From Drosophila miranda (lineage: Eukaryota > Arthropoda > Insecta > Diptera > Drosophilidae), in contig NC_046673.1 in NCBI RefSeq assembly GCF_003369915.1, positions 19,459,718 to 19,523,717 of the forward strand: a DNA stretch of 64,000 nt. The letters are read 5' to 3'. Positions within the stretch are counted from its first letter, which is position 1; the number at the start of each line of letters is the position of its first letter. The notes beneath the pieces were generated by a model. That model had not been told where the DNA came from and ran no database searches. It worked only from the letters and a program-made list of their open reading frames with translations. Positions 36,190 to 48,000 of the stretch are shown in pieces. A program made the position numbers and the translations under genes.

Positions 36190-36620
36190 TGCATATGGCG
36201 ACAGGTGCTGTTGTTCTGGATGGCGCACTGAATTTGTACGGCCTATTGAACCCAAAGAAGAGTGAGAAAGAGGGTATCTATTACGTTTCACATGTATTCA
36301 ACGTAGAGGAACAGCAGTTTTTAGCCTATCAAATGTATATACATATGTATTTACATATGTCGAATTCTTAATCAGAATTAACAGCCATTTCCTTTATCTG
36401 AGAGACGTATCATCAATCAAAAAGAGCGGACGCGAACTTTAAACAGGCTCACTTCAGATACGGAACATTAAGCTCGAAACATTGGGCGGGGATCTGCGCT
36501 CTCGACGCGTTCTACACCGTCAAGCAGGATATGAAGATGCCCTAGACCGATGCAGAGGAACACCTCCTGAAAAATCTGAACCACAATCTCAAACCTCAAA
36601 CCTTTGAGCCCACTCGACGA
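36190..36620 (+). pseudogene. Broken coding-like stretch of unknown origin
   Basis: The plus strand encodes a fragment with amino acid texture of a real protein (begins MATGAVVLDGALNLYGLLNP at 36198). It is followed after breaks by a second fragment containing KHWAGICALDAFYTVKQDMK, around 36475-36540, which then meets an in-frame stop. No family is recognised. It may be a decayed mobile-element or gene remnant. Confidence 0.25.
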
Positions 36621-36720
36621 CTTTTGATATTTTGTTTACTCGATGTATTATCGGTATATTTGTGCGATAGGCGCCATTGCCATGCACAGTGTGTGTTATC
36701 TGTTAATCGATAGGCTGAGC

Positions 36721-37474
36721 GCACTTTGGTTGACCATTTAAAATGAGCCCTCGCTTTGGTAAGCCTTCTAAGTGTTTAATTTTCTAAATTCTGGCTTATA
36801 CAATCTATTAACAAATATTCCAAAAACGAACAAACTAGCCAAAAATAGGTTGCAATTGTGTATCATTAAGTAGAAATGAGAATGATACGCCTAAGACTAA
36901 TTAATATACGAGTATGTACATATATATGTTTTGTATGTACTTTAAAACGTGTCGTATCAAAAATTAGTACAATACAATACGATTATGTTAAGGCAAATTT
37001 TGAAAAAGTGCATTCTCATTCAAATGGTATCAGACATTTGGTTTTCCTTGCATCATAAAGTAGTGCTTTTGCGCTTACACTAAGTCCTAACAGGGATATA
37101 GGATACACGTTCTCTGTTGGTATGTGTTGGTGTGTTGGTGGTTTGCGTGTATATAAAGTAGAGGATCTGTTTCTGTTCCGAGTCTAAATGCTTGGTGTTG
37201 CTTCTGATATCAATATCTAGTATCCAGTGCCCCCATCACTCAGTTGATTGCATTTGATTGGTGGTCGGTGGTGTCCCACTCCCTCCACCAGATTTGACAC
37301 ATTTCTTTCAGCAGTTTGCTTTGCTTTGGGATTGGGTTGGGTTGGGGCTTTGATTGGGGTTTTGTTTGGGGTTAGCTAACTAGCAGCTGGGCAATCAATA
37401 AAACCCATGGAATATTCATAAATTGCCCTGGCCACAACCCCAACCCTTAGCCCCAGTCCTAGTGGGTCCCCCGC
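36721..37474. other. Intergenic, no gene recognised
   Basis: The stretch is AT-rich and includes a DRE-like AATCGATA near 36704-36711. At 36743 a short ATG-led segment runs into a donor-like G|GTAAGCC, but no continuation exon is visible. The part near 37.47 kb probably contains the 3' UTR of the small minus-strand gene that follows. Confidence 0.4.
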
Positions 37475-37954
37475 CTACTGTTTATTGGCCGTTACGATGG
37501 CGGGGAGTTCGGTGGTGGTGTTGGTGCGCGGCTGCTGGCGCTGTTTCTTTTGCTTCTGCTCCTGGGAGGTGGCAATCCGCTTCTTGAGCATCTGGAACGT
37601 CTGCTGCATGTTGCGCATCTGAAAGCGTATCGAGGTGCTGACGTCACGCTGCAGCTGCTGCACCTCCTGGATGTCTTTGCGCAGATTTTGGTACTCGTTC
37701 TTCACCTCGGTCATGGACTCGAGCAGCTCCATCACCTCCATCTCGTCCATCTGCTCCATTGTGGTCTGCTCCAGGCTGCGCTCCACCGCGTGTAGCTTGT
37801 GGGCCATCGTGTACAGCTGGGAGCCAGCATTGGCCACCTGCAGTGGGATTTTCGTTTCACACATCCTGTATCTATAGATATCTGCGAGTATATGGAATGT
37901 ACATACCGATTTTTCCAGGGCGCTTATATCCTGGTAGCCCGTGGCGGTCTCCAT
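37475..37954 (-). CDS. Small coiled-coil protein, possibly SKA2-like
   Basis: Two exons (37907-37954 and 37475-37837) separated by a 69-nt intron with consensus ends give a 136-residue protein. Residues 10-110 are heptad-rich and helical (SALEKSVANAGSQLYTMAHK, then ELLESMTEVKNEYQNLRKDI), followed by a basic Gln-rich tail. The spacing LExxxxxAxSxL...LxxxE, then ELLxxxxxxKxxYQxLxxD and a final helix resembles vertebrate SKA2, a kinetochore-microtubule protein. This is a by-eye comparison from memory and could be ordinary coiled-coil similarity. The intron has 23 codons and no stop, so intron retention would give a 159-residue form. The gene lies between svr and Mmsdh, as a small gene does in D. 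melanogaster. Confidence 0.7.
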   Translation of the reverse strand: METATGYQDISALEKSVCTFHILADIYRYRMCETKIPLQVANAGSQLYTMAHKLHAVERSLEQTTMEQMDEMEVMELLESMTEVKNEYQNLRKDIQEVQQLQRDVSTSIRFQMRNMQQTFQMLKKRIATSQEQKQKKQRQQPRTNTTTELPAIVTANKQ

Positions 37955-39606
37955 CTTTGCTGGTGTCCGTTCCGTCCCCTAGCACTGGTGTGGCATCTCA
38001 ATGTGGCAACAAAGAGGCTCGTTAGCTGCGCAAAATAATAGGTTTTCTATCAGGCGCCTGGCGGGAGCGCGCTCGCCTGCTGCTGAGTTGGTGGCATCCG
38101 AGCGAAAAAGCGAATCCTGTGGGGCGCTCGGCTATTTATACGCTCGGGCCCCACACACACACACACTCATGCTCCACACGTTGGGGAGTCCTGCTCTCTT
38201 CCGAATCCGCGCTGATGTCGGGTGTCCTGTGAATGGCGGCAACACTGGCCAATAGCGAAAGTAGTTTTAATTATGTTGACCAGGAAGCGGAAGTCCAGGC
38301 GCAACTTTGTTTGCCTTGGCGAAAGGTGGAATGCGGAAAATGAAAAGGAAAAGCAACAGCACGAGCTTCCTGGCTTGTGGATTGTGTTGCTGTTTTTCAC
38401 ACGAATTTTAATGTGGGTTAAACGATTTGCGCCTAAAAGAAAGCAATCCTATTTTTTTTTTATTGGTAATCGAATTTATTTAGAAGCTTTTGGGATTTTT
38501 TAGTGCTTAAGTCAACGCCAGATGATTTTGTTTTGTTTACCGTTAGTTATGTTTACAGTCTTAATTTTGTCTTTATTTTTTTTTAATTCCCCATTTTCTG
38601 CGATTGGTATTTTCTTTGCAAAAATGTTTATTTTAATAAAATATACATACATAAGTGCATATGTATGTATGGCTAATATTTAATTTTAATCTATGCTGAT
38701 TTCACCCACAGTTGAACTGCCCGACACGTGCCATAGTCTGCACACTAAATTAGAATACATACAATAGTATGCATATACATATGTACTTGTATTTGTGATA
38801 ATGTTATAAATACATATTGTTGTTTGTGACGAACAGAATATTGGATGCTCTCTCATTTCTCGAACACTACTTGATTTTCCCCTTGGCTCTCATCCCTTTG
38901 AAGATTAGGCTTCCCTACAAGCTATTTTTTTTTACAATTAAATGTATCAACTAAAAATATTTACTTGCTTAATTTTGATAACCATAAAGAGAAATTATTA
39001 TTCAAATGGTCTTTCGACACTATAACGTATCCAACATTCCGACTAAGTTAATGCTTCTCAAAGGTAGGGTAACGTGCAAAAGACAAACATCGCGAAAACA
39101 AACTCACACAAGCACATGCCTATTCCGTCATATGCACGCACACACATACAACACAATGAAAGCTCGAGCCCCCAACGAATAACAAAAACAATAACAACAG
39201 CCGCTCCGCCAGGTTCTTGAGCCATATGTAGGTGTCTACGTGTGCGCTCCCGCTATCGTTAAACATATTGTGAGGCGGCCCCTCCGACCCCACCCCGAGC
39301 GGTAGCTCGCCATCACCAAACCACCATCCAGTTTGACAGTCTTTTCGACGGTCTGACGGCCTGCCCCTGTCCAGTCCCGCTGCCACAGCCCCTCAGACAC
39401 TGCTCGTATATCAACAATCACACCATACACACGCTCGGGCCCCTACGACTTGGCACAGCCTCATAGCAATTGCTTTCAGTTCTAGTGGAACCACCGTTTG
39501 GACAGCACACGATCTCCATCTCGATCCCGAAACCTCTGACTGAGAAGCGGCCCGTTTTCGTTCACTCCTGCCCATATCCACCCACATCTCTGTCTCTCCA
39601 ACCAGG
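37955..39606. other. Intergenic region between the small coiled-coil gene and Mmsdh
   Basis: No gene is seen. The left 0.3 kb is GC-richer and is probably the promoter and 5' UTR of the minus-strand gene. The right 0.2 kb should hold the Mmsdh promoter and leader. The middle is AT-rich with TATG/TACA simple sequence. Confidence 0.5.
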
Positions 39607-41854
39607 ATGGCCTTCCTGCGTGCAATCGGTGCTGAGGTAAGAGGGGGAAATGATTTCATTATCGATAAGCGCCAGTTGTGGCAGCACTGCATTCGTTTGC
39701 ATGCATAAGTATTCACATGCATATGTATGCATGTATGTGCGTATGCACATGCAAGAGTGCAACAGCCATTCTGGTGAATGACTGACCTGCCACTCTCACT
39801 TTATATGTAGCTCTGTGTGCCATTGCGAGTATGTGCATGTGTGCGTGTGTGTGTGTGGCCGTGAAAAAGAAATGCCAATGGACAACACATGTTACGTAAT
39901 GCCTCTGCTGTTCAGCAGCAGACGGCCAACAGAGCGGAGAAGATAGCAACGATCGCAAAATGCAAAAACAATTAGCAGAGAAAGAATTAGCAGAACATTT
40001 GAAAAGTTATAAAATACAATAAAACGCAATAAGCCGCGTATTTGGCGAACAATTCCATTCACATCACTTGTGGCATTTAATTGCCCGAAAAGCCATAAAA
40101 ACGCATGTCTGCCGCCAGATGTGGGCCCACTGATAAGCGTGGGCGTGGCACGGCAACCCCCATGCCCATGCTATCAGGTTATCGAGCCGAGCAGAAATCC
40201 CCTCCCCACTGTACAAGTTGAGGTTAGGATTGCAATCCGTTTCGGAAATTCTGATAAAAATCAAGTTCTGGCAAATGAATCCGCTCTGAGACTATAGTAT
40301 ATGCTCATATTCCCTTTGCAGGCCCGCTACCTGACACAGCGCGCCTACTCCTCGGCCGCGCCCACCACCAAGCTGTTCATCGATGGAAAATTCGTAGAGT
40401 CCAAGACGAAGGAATGGATCGATGTGCACGATCCGGCCACAAACAAGGTGGTGACGCGTGTGCCGAAGGCCACACAGGATGAGATGCAAACGGCGCTGGA
40501 GTCGAACAAGAAGGCATTCCGGTCGTGGAGCAACCAGTCGATCCTGACCCGTCAGGCGGTCATGTTCAAGCTGCAGGCGTTGATCAAGGAAAACATGGGC
40601 GAGCTGGCCAAGAACATCACCAAGGAGCAGGGCAAGACCCTAGCCGATGCTGAGGGCGATGTTCTGCGCGGACTCCAGGTGGTGGAGCACTGCTGCAGCA
40701 TTCCCTCCCTGCAGATGGGCGAGACGGTGGCCAATGTGGCACGCGACATGGATACATACTCGCTGGTGATGCCACTGGGTGTTACCGCTGGCATTGCTCC
40801 CTTCAACTTCCCCGCCATGATTCCTCTGTGGATGTTCCCCGTGGCCATCACCACCGGCAACACGATGCTGCTAAAGCCCTCTGAGCGAGTGCCGGGAGCC
40901 ACCATGCTTCTGATGGAGCTGCTCAACGAGGCCGGCTGCCCCCCGGGCGTGGTCAACGTGATTCACGGCCAGCACGATGCAGTCAACTTCATCTGCGATG
41001 CCCCCGCCATCAAGGCCGTTTCCTTTGTGGGCTCCGACCAGGCCGGCAAGTACATCTACGAGCGCGCTGGCAAGAACGGCAAGCGTGTGCAGAGCAACAT
41101 GGGCGCCAAGAACCACGGCGTGATCCTGTCCGATGCCAACAAGGAGAACACCCTGAACCAATTGGCGGGCGCCGCCTTTGGTGCTGCTGGTCAGCGCTGC
41201 ATGGCTTTGTCCACGGCTGTGTTTGTGGGAGAAGCCCAGGGCTGGATTCCCGATCTGGTGGAGCGTGCCCAGAAGCTGAAGGTGAATGCCGGCCATGTGC
41301 CCGGCACCGATGTGGGACCCGTTATCAGTGCCGCCAGTCGCCAGCGCATTAATGACCTTATCGAATCCGGTGTGAAGGAGGGCGCCAAGCTCATCCTCGA
41401 CGGGCGCAAGATCAGCGTGCCCGGCTTTGAGGATGGCTACTTTGTGGGACCCACCATCCTGAGCGATGTCACCCCCAGCATGAAGTGCTACACTGAGGAG
41501 ATCTTTGGCCCCGTCCTGGTGATCCTCAAGGCCGACAATCTGGACGATGCCATCGACATTGTGAACGCCAATCCCTATGGCAACGGTACCGCCGTCTTCA
41601 CCACCAACGGTGCGGCTGCCCGTAAGTTTGTCAACGAGATCGATGCCGGCCAGGTCGGTGTCAACGTCCCTATTCCCGTGCCCCTGCCCATGTTCTCCTT
41701 CACCGGCACACGTGGCTCCTTCCGCGGCGACCATCACTTCTACGGCAAACAAGGCATCAAGTTCTATACCCAGACCAAGACCGTCACCCAGCTGTGGCGC
41801 GAGACCGACGTGAACCACACCCAGGCAGCCGTGGCCATGCCCACCATGAAGTAG
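39607..41854 (+). CDS. Mmsdh: Methylmalonate-semialdehyde dehydrogenase (acylating), mitochondrial
   Basis: Exon 1 (39607-39636, [10 protein letters not shown]) ends at a GTAAGAG donor and joins in phase 0 to exon 2 (40322-41854, from [11 protein letters not shown]), giving 520 residues. The protein is an ALDH6-family enzyme that converts methylmalonate or malonate semialdehyde plus CoA and NAD+ to propionyl-CoA or acetyl-CoA in valine and pyrimidine breakdown in mitochondria. The first about 20 residues form an amphipathic basic presequence. The body starts [16 protein letters not shown]. Cofactor-site segments include [12 protein letters not shown] and KPSERVPG, and the nucleophile is Cys303 in AGQRCMALS. 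The C-terminus ([17 protein letters not shown]) is typical of ALDH6. A poly(A) signal AATAAA lies at 42028. Nearly identical to D. melanogaster CG17896 as I recall it. Confidence 0.96.
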
Positions 41855-42400
41855 GACGGACGATGATTGAGAGGAGGACGAGGCGTAACTGTTCCACGTA
41901 TTGAAATTCTAGATATATGCACAGGACGTATATAGAACCTAGATACAAAGAAATTATTGCATTTATTTTTGTGTCTGTTTATTTAGATTTAAGATGAAAA
42001 TATAGTAAAGGAAATTAATGTGAAAACAATAAAAAGATTCAAAAACTTAACGATAACATAACTAATAACCAATCCAATCAAATAACCATACCACTGTGCC
42101 GGATTGTCGCGCTTTCCATCACAGTTCTTTGTTTCATTTTCCAGCACTGCCGCGCACCTGAATTAAAGAAATATCCGATACGATTTAAAAGGCATCTTAT
42201 TTAACATGGTCATTCTGAATTTTACTAGCTTAAATAAAACATTTGGATATTTGAACACATAGCCCACCGAGTCTTGAGTGCGCCAAGAGCCAACCGAGAG
42301 CGCCAGCCACCAGCCAGCCGTGTGGCGCGGCCACTTATCTAATCTGACACCATCTTATCTAATCCGACACCCCCAAAAGTGTTTAAAATAGTCGATCCAA
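41855..42400. other. Mmsdh 3' UTR and convergent intergenic spacer
   Basis: The Mmsdh 3' UTR ends soon after AATAAA at 42028-42033. The rest is AT-rich and probably includes the 3' UTR of the minus-strand ABC transporter gene. Confidence 0.6.
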
Positions 42401-44808
42401 TCACGAGGGATGACTCCCAAACGCCTGGGTGGCCACCAGCTCCCGAAAGGCACCCTCCTCCATGCGCATTAGGATGTCGTAGGTGCCCTGCTCCACGATA
42501 CGACCTCCATCCAGCACAGCAATATTGTCCGCATTCCGGATCGTGCTCAGACGGTGGGCAATTGTCAGCACGGTGCGACCCTTGATAAGTCGGTCTAGGG
42601 CATTCTGCACCAGCTGCTCGGAGACGGCGTCCAATGCACTGGTCGCCTCGTCCAGCAGTAGTATGGTGGGATTCTGGGGCGGTAGATTATATAGCATTAG
42701 ATGGGTTGGAGTTTTATTTGAGGATAATATCCTCAACGTCATACCTTTATCAACGCCCGGGCAATGGCCACTCGCTGCTTCTGGCCACCGCTTAGCATCA
42801 TGCCGCGCTGGCCCACAAGCGTCTCCAGGCCATCGGGCAATTTGCTGGTAAATTGTCCGATATTCGCTTCCTCAACCACGCGCTGAAGCAGCTCCTCGCT
42901 TTGGTCCTCGCCGGGATTCACGCCGTACAGGATGTTCTCCCGTATCGTGCCGGAAAAGAGCACCGGCTCTTGGCTGACAGCGCCCACATTGTTGCGCAGC
43001 CACTGGGGATTGATGGTGCGCAGATCCATTCCATCCATCGTGATACTCCCCCCCTGGGGATCGTACAGTCGCAGCAGCAGCAGGGCTATCGTTGTTTTAC
43101 CCGCTCCGGATCGACCAACAATGGCCGTTGTCTGACCGGGCATCAGGCTCAGCGAGAAGTCCTTGAGTACGAGGCTGTCGGGTCGCGTGGGGAAGCTGAA
43201 GCTGACACCGTGGAAACCGACATCGCCAACCGGTTTCGAGGTCGGAAGGAGTCCCACATCAAGGGGTATGCTGCACTTCCGATCGAGAATCTCCCAAATG
43301 CGCTCCGAGGCGCCAATCCCTTTGTTCAGCAGACTGTAGAAATTTGACAGGCCGTTCATGGACACGGCCACGTAGCCGGCATACAGCATGAAGGAGGTGA
43401 GGGCGCCGATGGTGAGCGAATTTTCAAGTACCAGGGTCCCGCCATAGTAAAGCACCGATATGATGATGAAGTTTCCCGAGAAACCCGTCTAAGAAATGCA
43501 CGAAGGTCAGAAGAGGAGAGGAAGAGAAAATTAGGACTAGAGTTAGGTCTCACCAGGCCAAAGAAAATGGATCTGGCCCGTGTCTCCTTGTAGCCAATCT
43601 TCAGAGCCTCGTTCAGCTTCTCATCGAAGGCGATCACTTCCTGTTGCTCCCTGCAGAACGTTTTCACCGTCTTCACATTGCCGAATCGCTCCTCCGCGTA
43701 CTTCATTATCTCCGCGTACTTGTCCAGCTCCGTTCTGGTGATGCGTCGAACATAGCGTCCATAAACAATGGCCATTCCAGCCATGGCCGGTACAACCAGC
43801 GCACTGACCATGGCTAGCTGTGGCGACGTGTAAATCTGCAATCAGATCGGTTCGCGTATTATGATGAGGCTGTTAACATAGCAGTTAGATAGAGGACGGG
43901 GACCCACCATCATGCCGCTGCCGACGGCAATCATGGCCAACGAGCGCAGGCCATCGGAGACATTCTGGCTCAGCGAGTTGCCCACCATGTAGGTGTCGTT
44001 GCTCAGTCGGTTGATAAGCTCCCCGGTGCCCTTCGTGTCGAACCAGCCCACTTCCTGCATGAGCATCGATCGGTACAGGCGCGAGCGGAGGAGACGCACA
44101 ATGCGCAGAGCTGGAGGAGAAAGAGAGATGGATATTCATCCTTTTGCATATGGCATCTCCGCTACTCACCAGCATTGCCAAAAAGATAGACACGCGCAAA
44201 GTTCGCCAGGCCGCCCAGAACGAAGATACCGAAGAGCAATAAGGAGAACCGTTGAAGACCGTCAAGGGCCCCTTTATTCAGGCCACTCTTGTTGAACACC
44301 AAATCGATGACCTTCCCCAGAAAGAACGGCACGGACATGGTGATGGCCGAGGAGACCACTAGGCAGGCGATTCCCGCTGCAAAATGTAAATATTAGTATT
44401 TTTTTGCAGGACACTATGGGCTTGCTTACCTAAGAGCACCCATTTCTCCGACGCGACCAAATTGAGCAGACGCCCAAACTCCGACTTGCCCATTTTAAGA
44501 CGGGCCTGCGCCGGGACAGCTTTGACATTTTTGACTAACACCTTTCCGCCTTGTGCCAGGCCTCGTCGCAGGCTCGGGACACAGGAGCCAACACCGGCAC
44601 AGGCACTGCTACTCCACAAGCTCAGGATTGGTTTTCTCTGTTTCGCTTGCTGTGGTGCTCCAGGCGGTGGCCGGAGATTGCAGTGAAATTGTCGTAACAG
44701 CGGTCTTGTCAGTGGATTATATGAATTCAGAGCATTTCCTGATCTGATGATTTTTGAGAATAGTAGGCTTGGTTGGCCCTGTGTCAGCCTTGTACAGTGC
44801 AGAATCAT
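42401..44808 (-). CDS. Mitochondrial ABC half-transporter, ABCB10-like
   Basis: Six minus-strand exons (44430-44808, 44170-44376, 43908-44110, 43554-43835, 42745-43488, 42401-42673) join in frame to 695 residues; an in-frame ATG at 44841 would add 11. The order is a basic mitochondrial leader (about 1-100), a six-helix ABC membrane domain (about 125-410, with [15 protein letters not shown] and [15 protein letters not shown]) and one nucleotide-binding domain. The latter has Walker [10 protein letters not shown] (about 481), signature LSGGQKQR (about 588), Walker [13 protein letters not shown] (about 609) and the switch His in IAHRLSTI. Similarity to human ABCB10 runs through membrane and ATPase domains. 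That family sits in the inner mitochondrial membrane and is linked to haem metabolism and oxidative-stress protection. Its position matches D. melanogaster CG3156. It is divergent from the URB2-like gene, with 218 bp between start codons. Confidence 0.93.
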
Positions 44809-44841
44809 CGTGATTATTTTATTTACAAGGTAGCACAGCAA

Positions 44842-45026
44842 GAAGGGACGATTTCAAAAACAAACAAAAAAATAACGAAAAGAAAGCCTCAAATGAATTG
44901 ATATTTATGAAAACAAAATCCGAACAGCTGTTCGATGTTCGAATCTGGTCATACTGTTCGGAAGAGCTTCCCAACACTAGTTGGGCGGCAACACGTGCGC
45001 CTTTTGGTTAGTAAACAAAATACAAC
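44842..45026. promoter_or_regulatory. Divergent promoter with motif 1-like element
   Basis: The short gap between the ABCB10-like and URB2-like genes must contain both promoters. TGGTCATACTG at 44946-44956 differs by one base from Ohler motif 1 (YGGTCACACTR), the site of M1BP in housekeeping promoters. Confidence 0.5.
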
Positions 45027-48000
45027 ATGGGCTCAGGCAAAGGTAAGTTTTAGTCGATAATTACGGGATTTTAGACATAATGGTCCATATTTTTGCGCAG
45101 AATGCATAGCCTGGCTGTCAGACGAGGCAACCCCGTTTGCGGAACGTGTCGAGTTTGGCCTGAATTTGTGGCAATCTGTGGATTATACGTACTCCAACAA
45201 ATACGAAGTGTTCATAGAATGGCTGGCCACATCCCTGCGCGGCAACGAGCTGCCGGTGGCACAACTGATGCGACTGTTCCAGCTGCGTGCGCAGCCGGGC
45301 ATGGTCAGCCAGGACTGCAAAGCCTCATTGGTCCAGGCTCTGTTGAACACCATTGATCCCGCGAAATGTCAGGACAATACAGCCCTCAAGCTGCTGCAAA
45401 GCATGTTCAATTTCGATCTGCTCCAGGATGTATTGCGAGCCGACTACACACTCATCTGCCGCTGCTATGGCACACTCTTTGACTGCCAGCAAAGGTGCCT
45501 CAAGCTGAGAACTGAAGGACAGGCTGCGCAGGAGGAGCTGCAAACGGACGCAGAAATCGTTGTAGCCATGATCAAGCAGCTGGCCGAGATTGCCCGCCGT
45601 TCCCAAAAGGTACGCAAGCTCCGAGTCTGCTACGATGAGCTGACAGTGCGTCCTTTGGTGGAGCTGATGCTCAACCTGAAGTCGTCCTGCATCGAGGAGA
45701 TGGCTGGCCTGGAGAAGCAGATGCAGGGCCAGTTCATCCTATCGCGCATCTCCAACCAGCCCCTGCACGTGGTGCTGCTGCTCCTCGAGTGCAGCGTCCT
45801 GAATAGCCGCTACGATACCGACCTTCTATCCCAACTCCTTACAATGGTACTCGAAGAGAGAGCTGTCGACGGGCCACAGCACAGCCTGACACTGGTTGCC
45901 TACATGCTGGAGACACTGCGCAAATACGACGTATCCCTGCAATTTCCCATGGCCAAGGAACAGCCACAAGACACAAATCCCAATCCGGAGGCGTCCACCT
46001 CCGATGGCGAGAATGTTCCAACGGTTGTCTTAAAGACGAAGACAAAGGCGAAAGCGAAAGCGAAGAAAGAGTCGGAGATAGAGACTGCGAAAAATGGCAA
46101 ACAAACTAGTGCCTTTGTGTATGTATCGGAGCAACTGCTGCAGCTGGTCAAGAAGCACAAACAGCATCATCTGCGGCCAGTTCTGATGCTGCTGTGCTCG
46201 GCACTGCGACTGAATCCGCTGTTGCTGGAGTCCAGCAGCTATCAGATCACCATCTGGATGATGACAGCCCCCAAGAGGAGCGCCGAGGAGGAGCATTTGT
46301 ATTCCGCGTACCTTGTACTGTTGCTGGACATGTTCCGGCGTCTGAGTCGGTCCGAGCGCTTCATTATGAACCTGCTCAAGTCGCTCAAGGATTGGCTGGC
46401 CAAATACCAGCTGCCATCGACAGGGGTGCCCGGCAAGAGGAAGCGCGAGCAGGAGCCGGAGGAAGGCGACGACCTTGACCCCGAAGAGAAGCGTTTCATC
46501 AGCCTGATCTTTACAGAATGCGTGCCAGCGACAGGCTCGTCAGAGCCCTCAGTGAACGATGAATTCAAACATTTGGCGCATTTTTGGCCCAGCCACTCGG
46601 CCGGTGCCGCCTTCTCAGCTCTGGTGGGGCTGCTCAAGGCTAAGCCATCGATGGTAATTTGGAAGACCCTGCTGCACGCCTTGATGGAGCTCCTGCAGGA
46701 CACTCCACCCACAGAGATTCTGCCCGCGAACCAGGAGTTCGCCCGAGAGCTGATCGTCGCCCTGCTCTGTCAGTATCTGCAGGGCACCCGCCTCACCGAG
46801 CATCTGCATCTTTATCTGGAGGAGGTGGACGAACAGATGAACCGCACGGCCGAATTGCTAGAGCGGTTCGGCCGACTGCTGCTTAGCCAGGAGCATAACC
46901 GTCGCTCCATGGACGCCTTTCTCGAGTGCCTGAAGTGGGCCAGGAGCTACGAGGTGCTCCTGTTCCACTACTGGACGGATGCCAAGCCCAAGACTCGCAC
47001 CCAGCGGCGTCGCAGCTTCCTGCCACCCGACCAGTGGCGGCTCATCCAGCAGCGGGTCTTCAACTTCGGCACGACCGCCTGTGGCCAGCGCCTGCAGCGT
47101 CTCGAGCTGCAGCTGGTCGAAAGCGGCTGGCTGGCGGAGGAAGCCTTGGCCGATCTGGTCAACAACCAGCAGCTGCACACGCTCTCGCGGCAACAAAAGC
47201 AGCTGCGCCTCCAACAGAGGCTGAACGACCTGGATCGGGACACCGTCATGGAGGATGCTGAGTGCGTAGAGCTGCTCTGTCTACAGCAACTGATCGATTA
47301 TGCTGCGGCCCTACGGACAGCCAATGTCAAGGGGTCGCTGCTGGCCAAACTGAAGCTGGAAGAGCTGCCAGAGGAGGCCCCCCTGGCGGCCACCATTCAC
47401 AAGAAGGCAGCGCCCGGCAAGGAGTTGAAATTGCCCCCCTCGCAGCAGTTGATAGAGTTTCTGCAAGTGCAGCATCACAACGAGCTGCCTAGTAAGATTA
47501 AGTTCCGTCTCTGGCTGACGCTGCTCGCCCTCTATCATGATTTGAGTCGCAGCGACCAGCAGCAGCAGGCCATAGATGTGCTGGAGCAACTGATAGGTAA
47601 GTAATGGGAATGATGATCCCCATTTCCATTTTCATTTCATCGGCATCTGCAACTCTCTGCATTCAACAGATCTGATGCACTTTGGTCAGCCGTTGCCCAT
47701 CTGCAGTCAATTTCCACAGCTGCGGGAGCTGCTCTCGTTGGTGCCCACCACTTCCGCGACTGGCTGGAAGTTCTACGAGACGCTCTTTTCTCGCTGCATC
47801 CGCCTTCACGCGGCTGGCAGCGAGGCCTTCCTCGCCAGCTGTTCGCAGTACATCAAGGAAGAGCTGGGCGTCACCATGAAGCTGCCCGCGGAGGGGCTAC
47901 GTTTCTTGCTGCTGGCCATTGAAACGACAGCAGCCGCCACAGGACCCCATGCCAAGCATATGCAGCGACAGGTGCAGCCGCTGCTGGAGATCTTTGGCCA

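Larger units (their letters stand above)
33189..36720. other. Repeat-rich region upstream of svr
   Basis: Apart from the svr distal promoter and leader, I see no intact gene. The region contains two or three copies of the dispersed promoter-type repeat (33.64-34.63 kb), a long imperfect inverted repeat (35.38-36.12 kb) and a broken coding-like stretch (36.19-36.62 kb). This composition suggests repeated insertions of old mobile DNA. Confidence 0.6.

Noticed and set aside
36743-36758. ATG-led five-codon start (MSPRF) with a GTAAGCC donor downstream of a DRE-like site
   Set aside because: No continuation exon is visible in the next several kilobases; could be chance or a lost gene.
40871-41818. 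315-codon minus-strand frame opposite Mmsdh
   Set aside because: It is an antisense shadow of a strongly codon-biased gene; no splice or family evidence.
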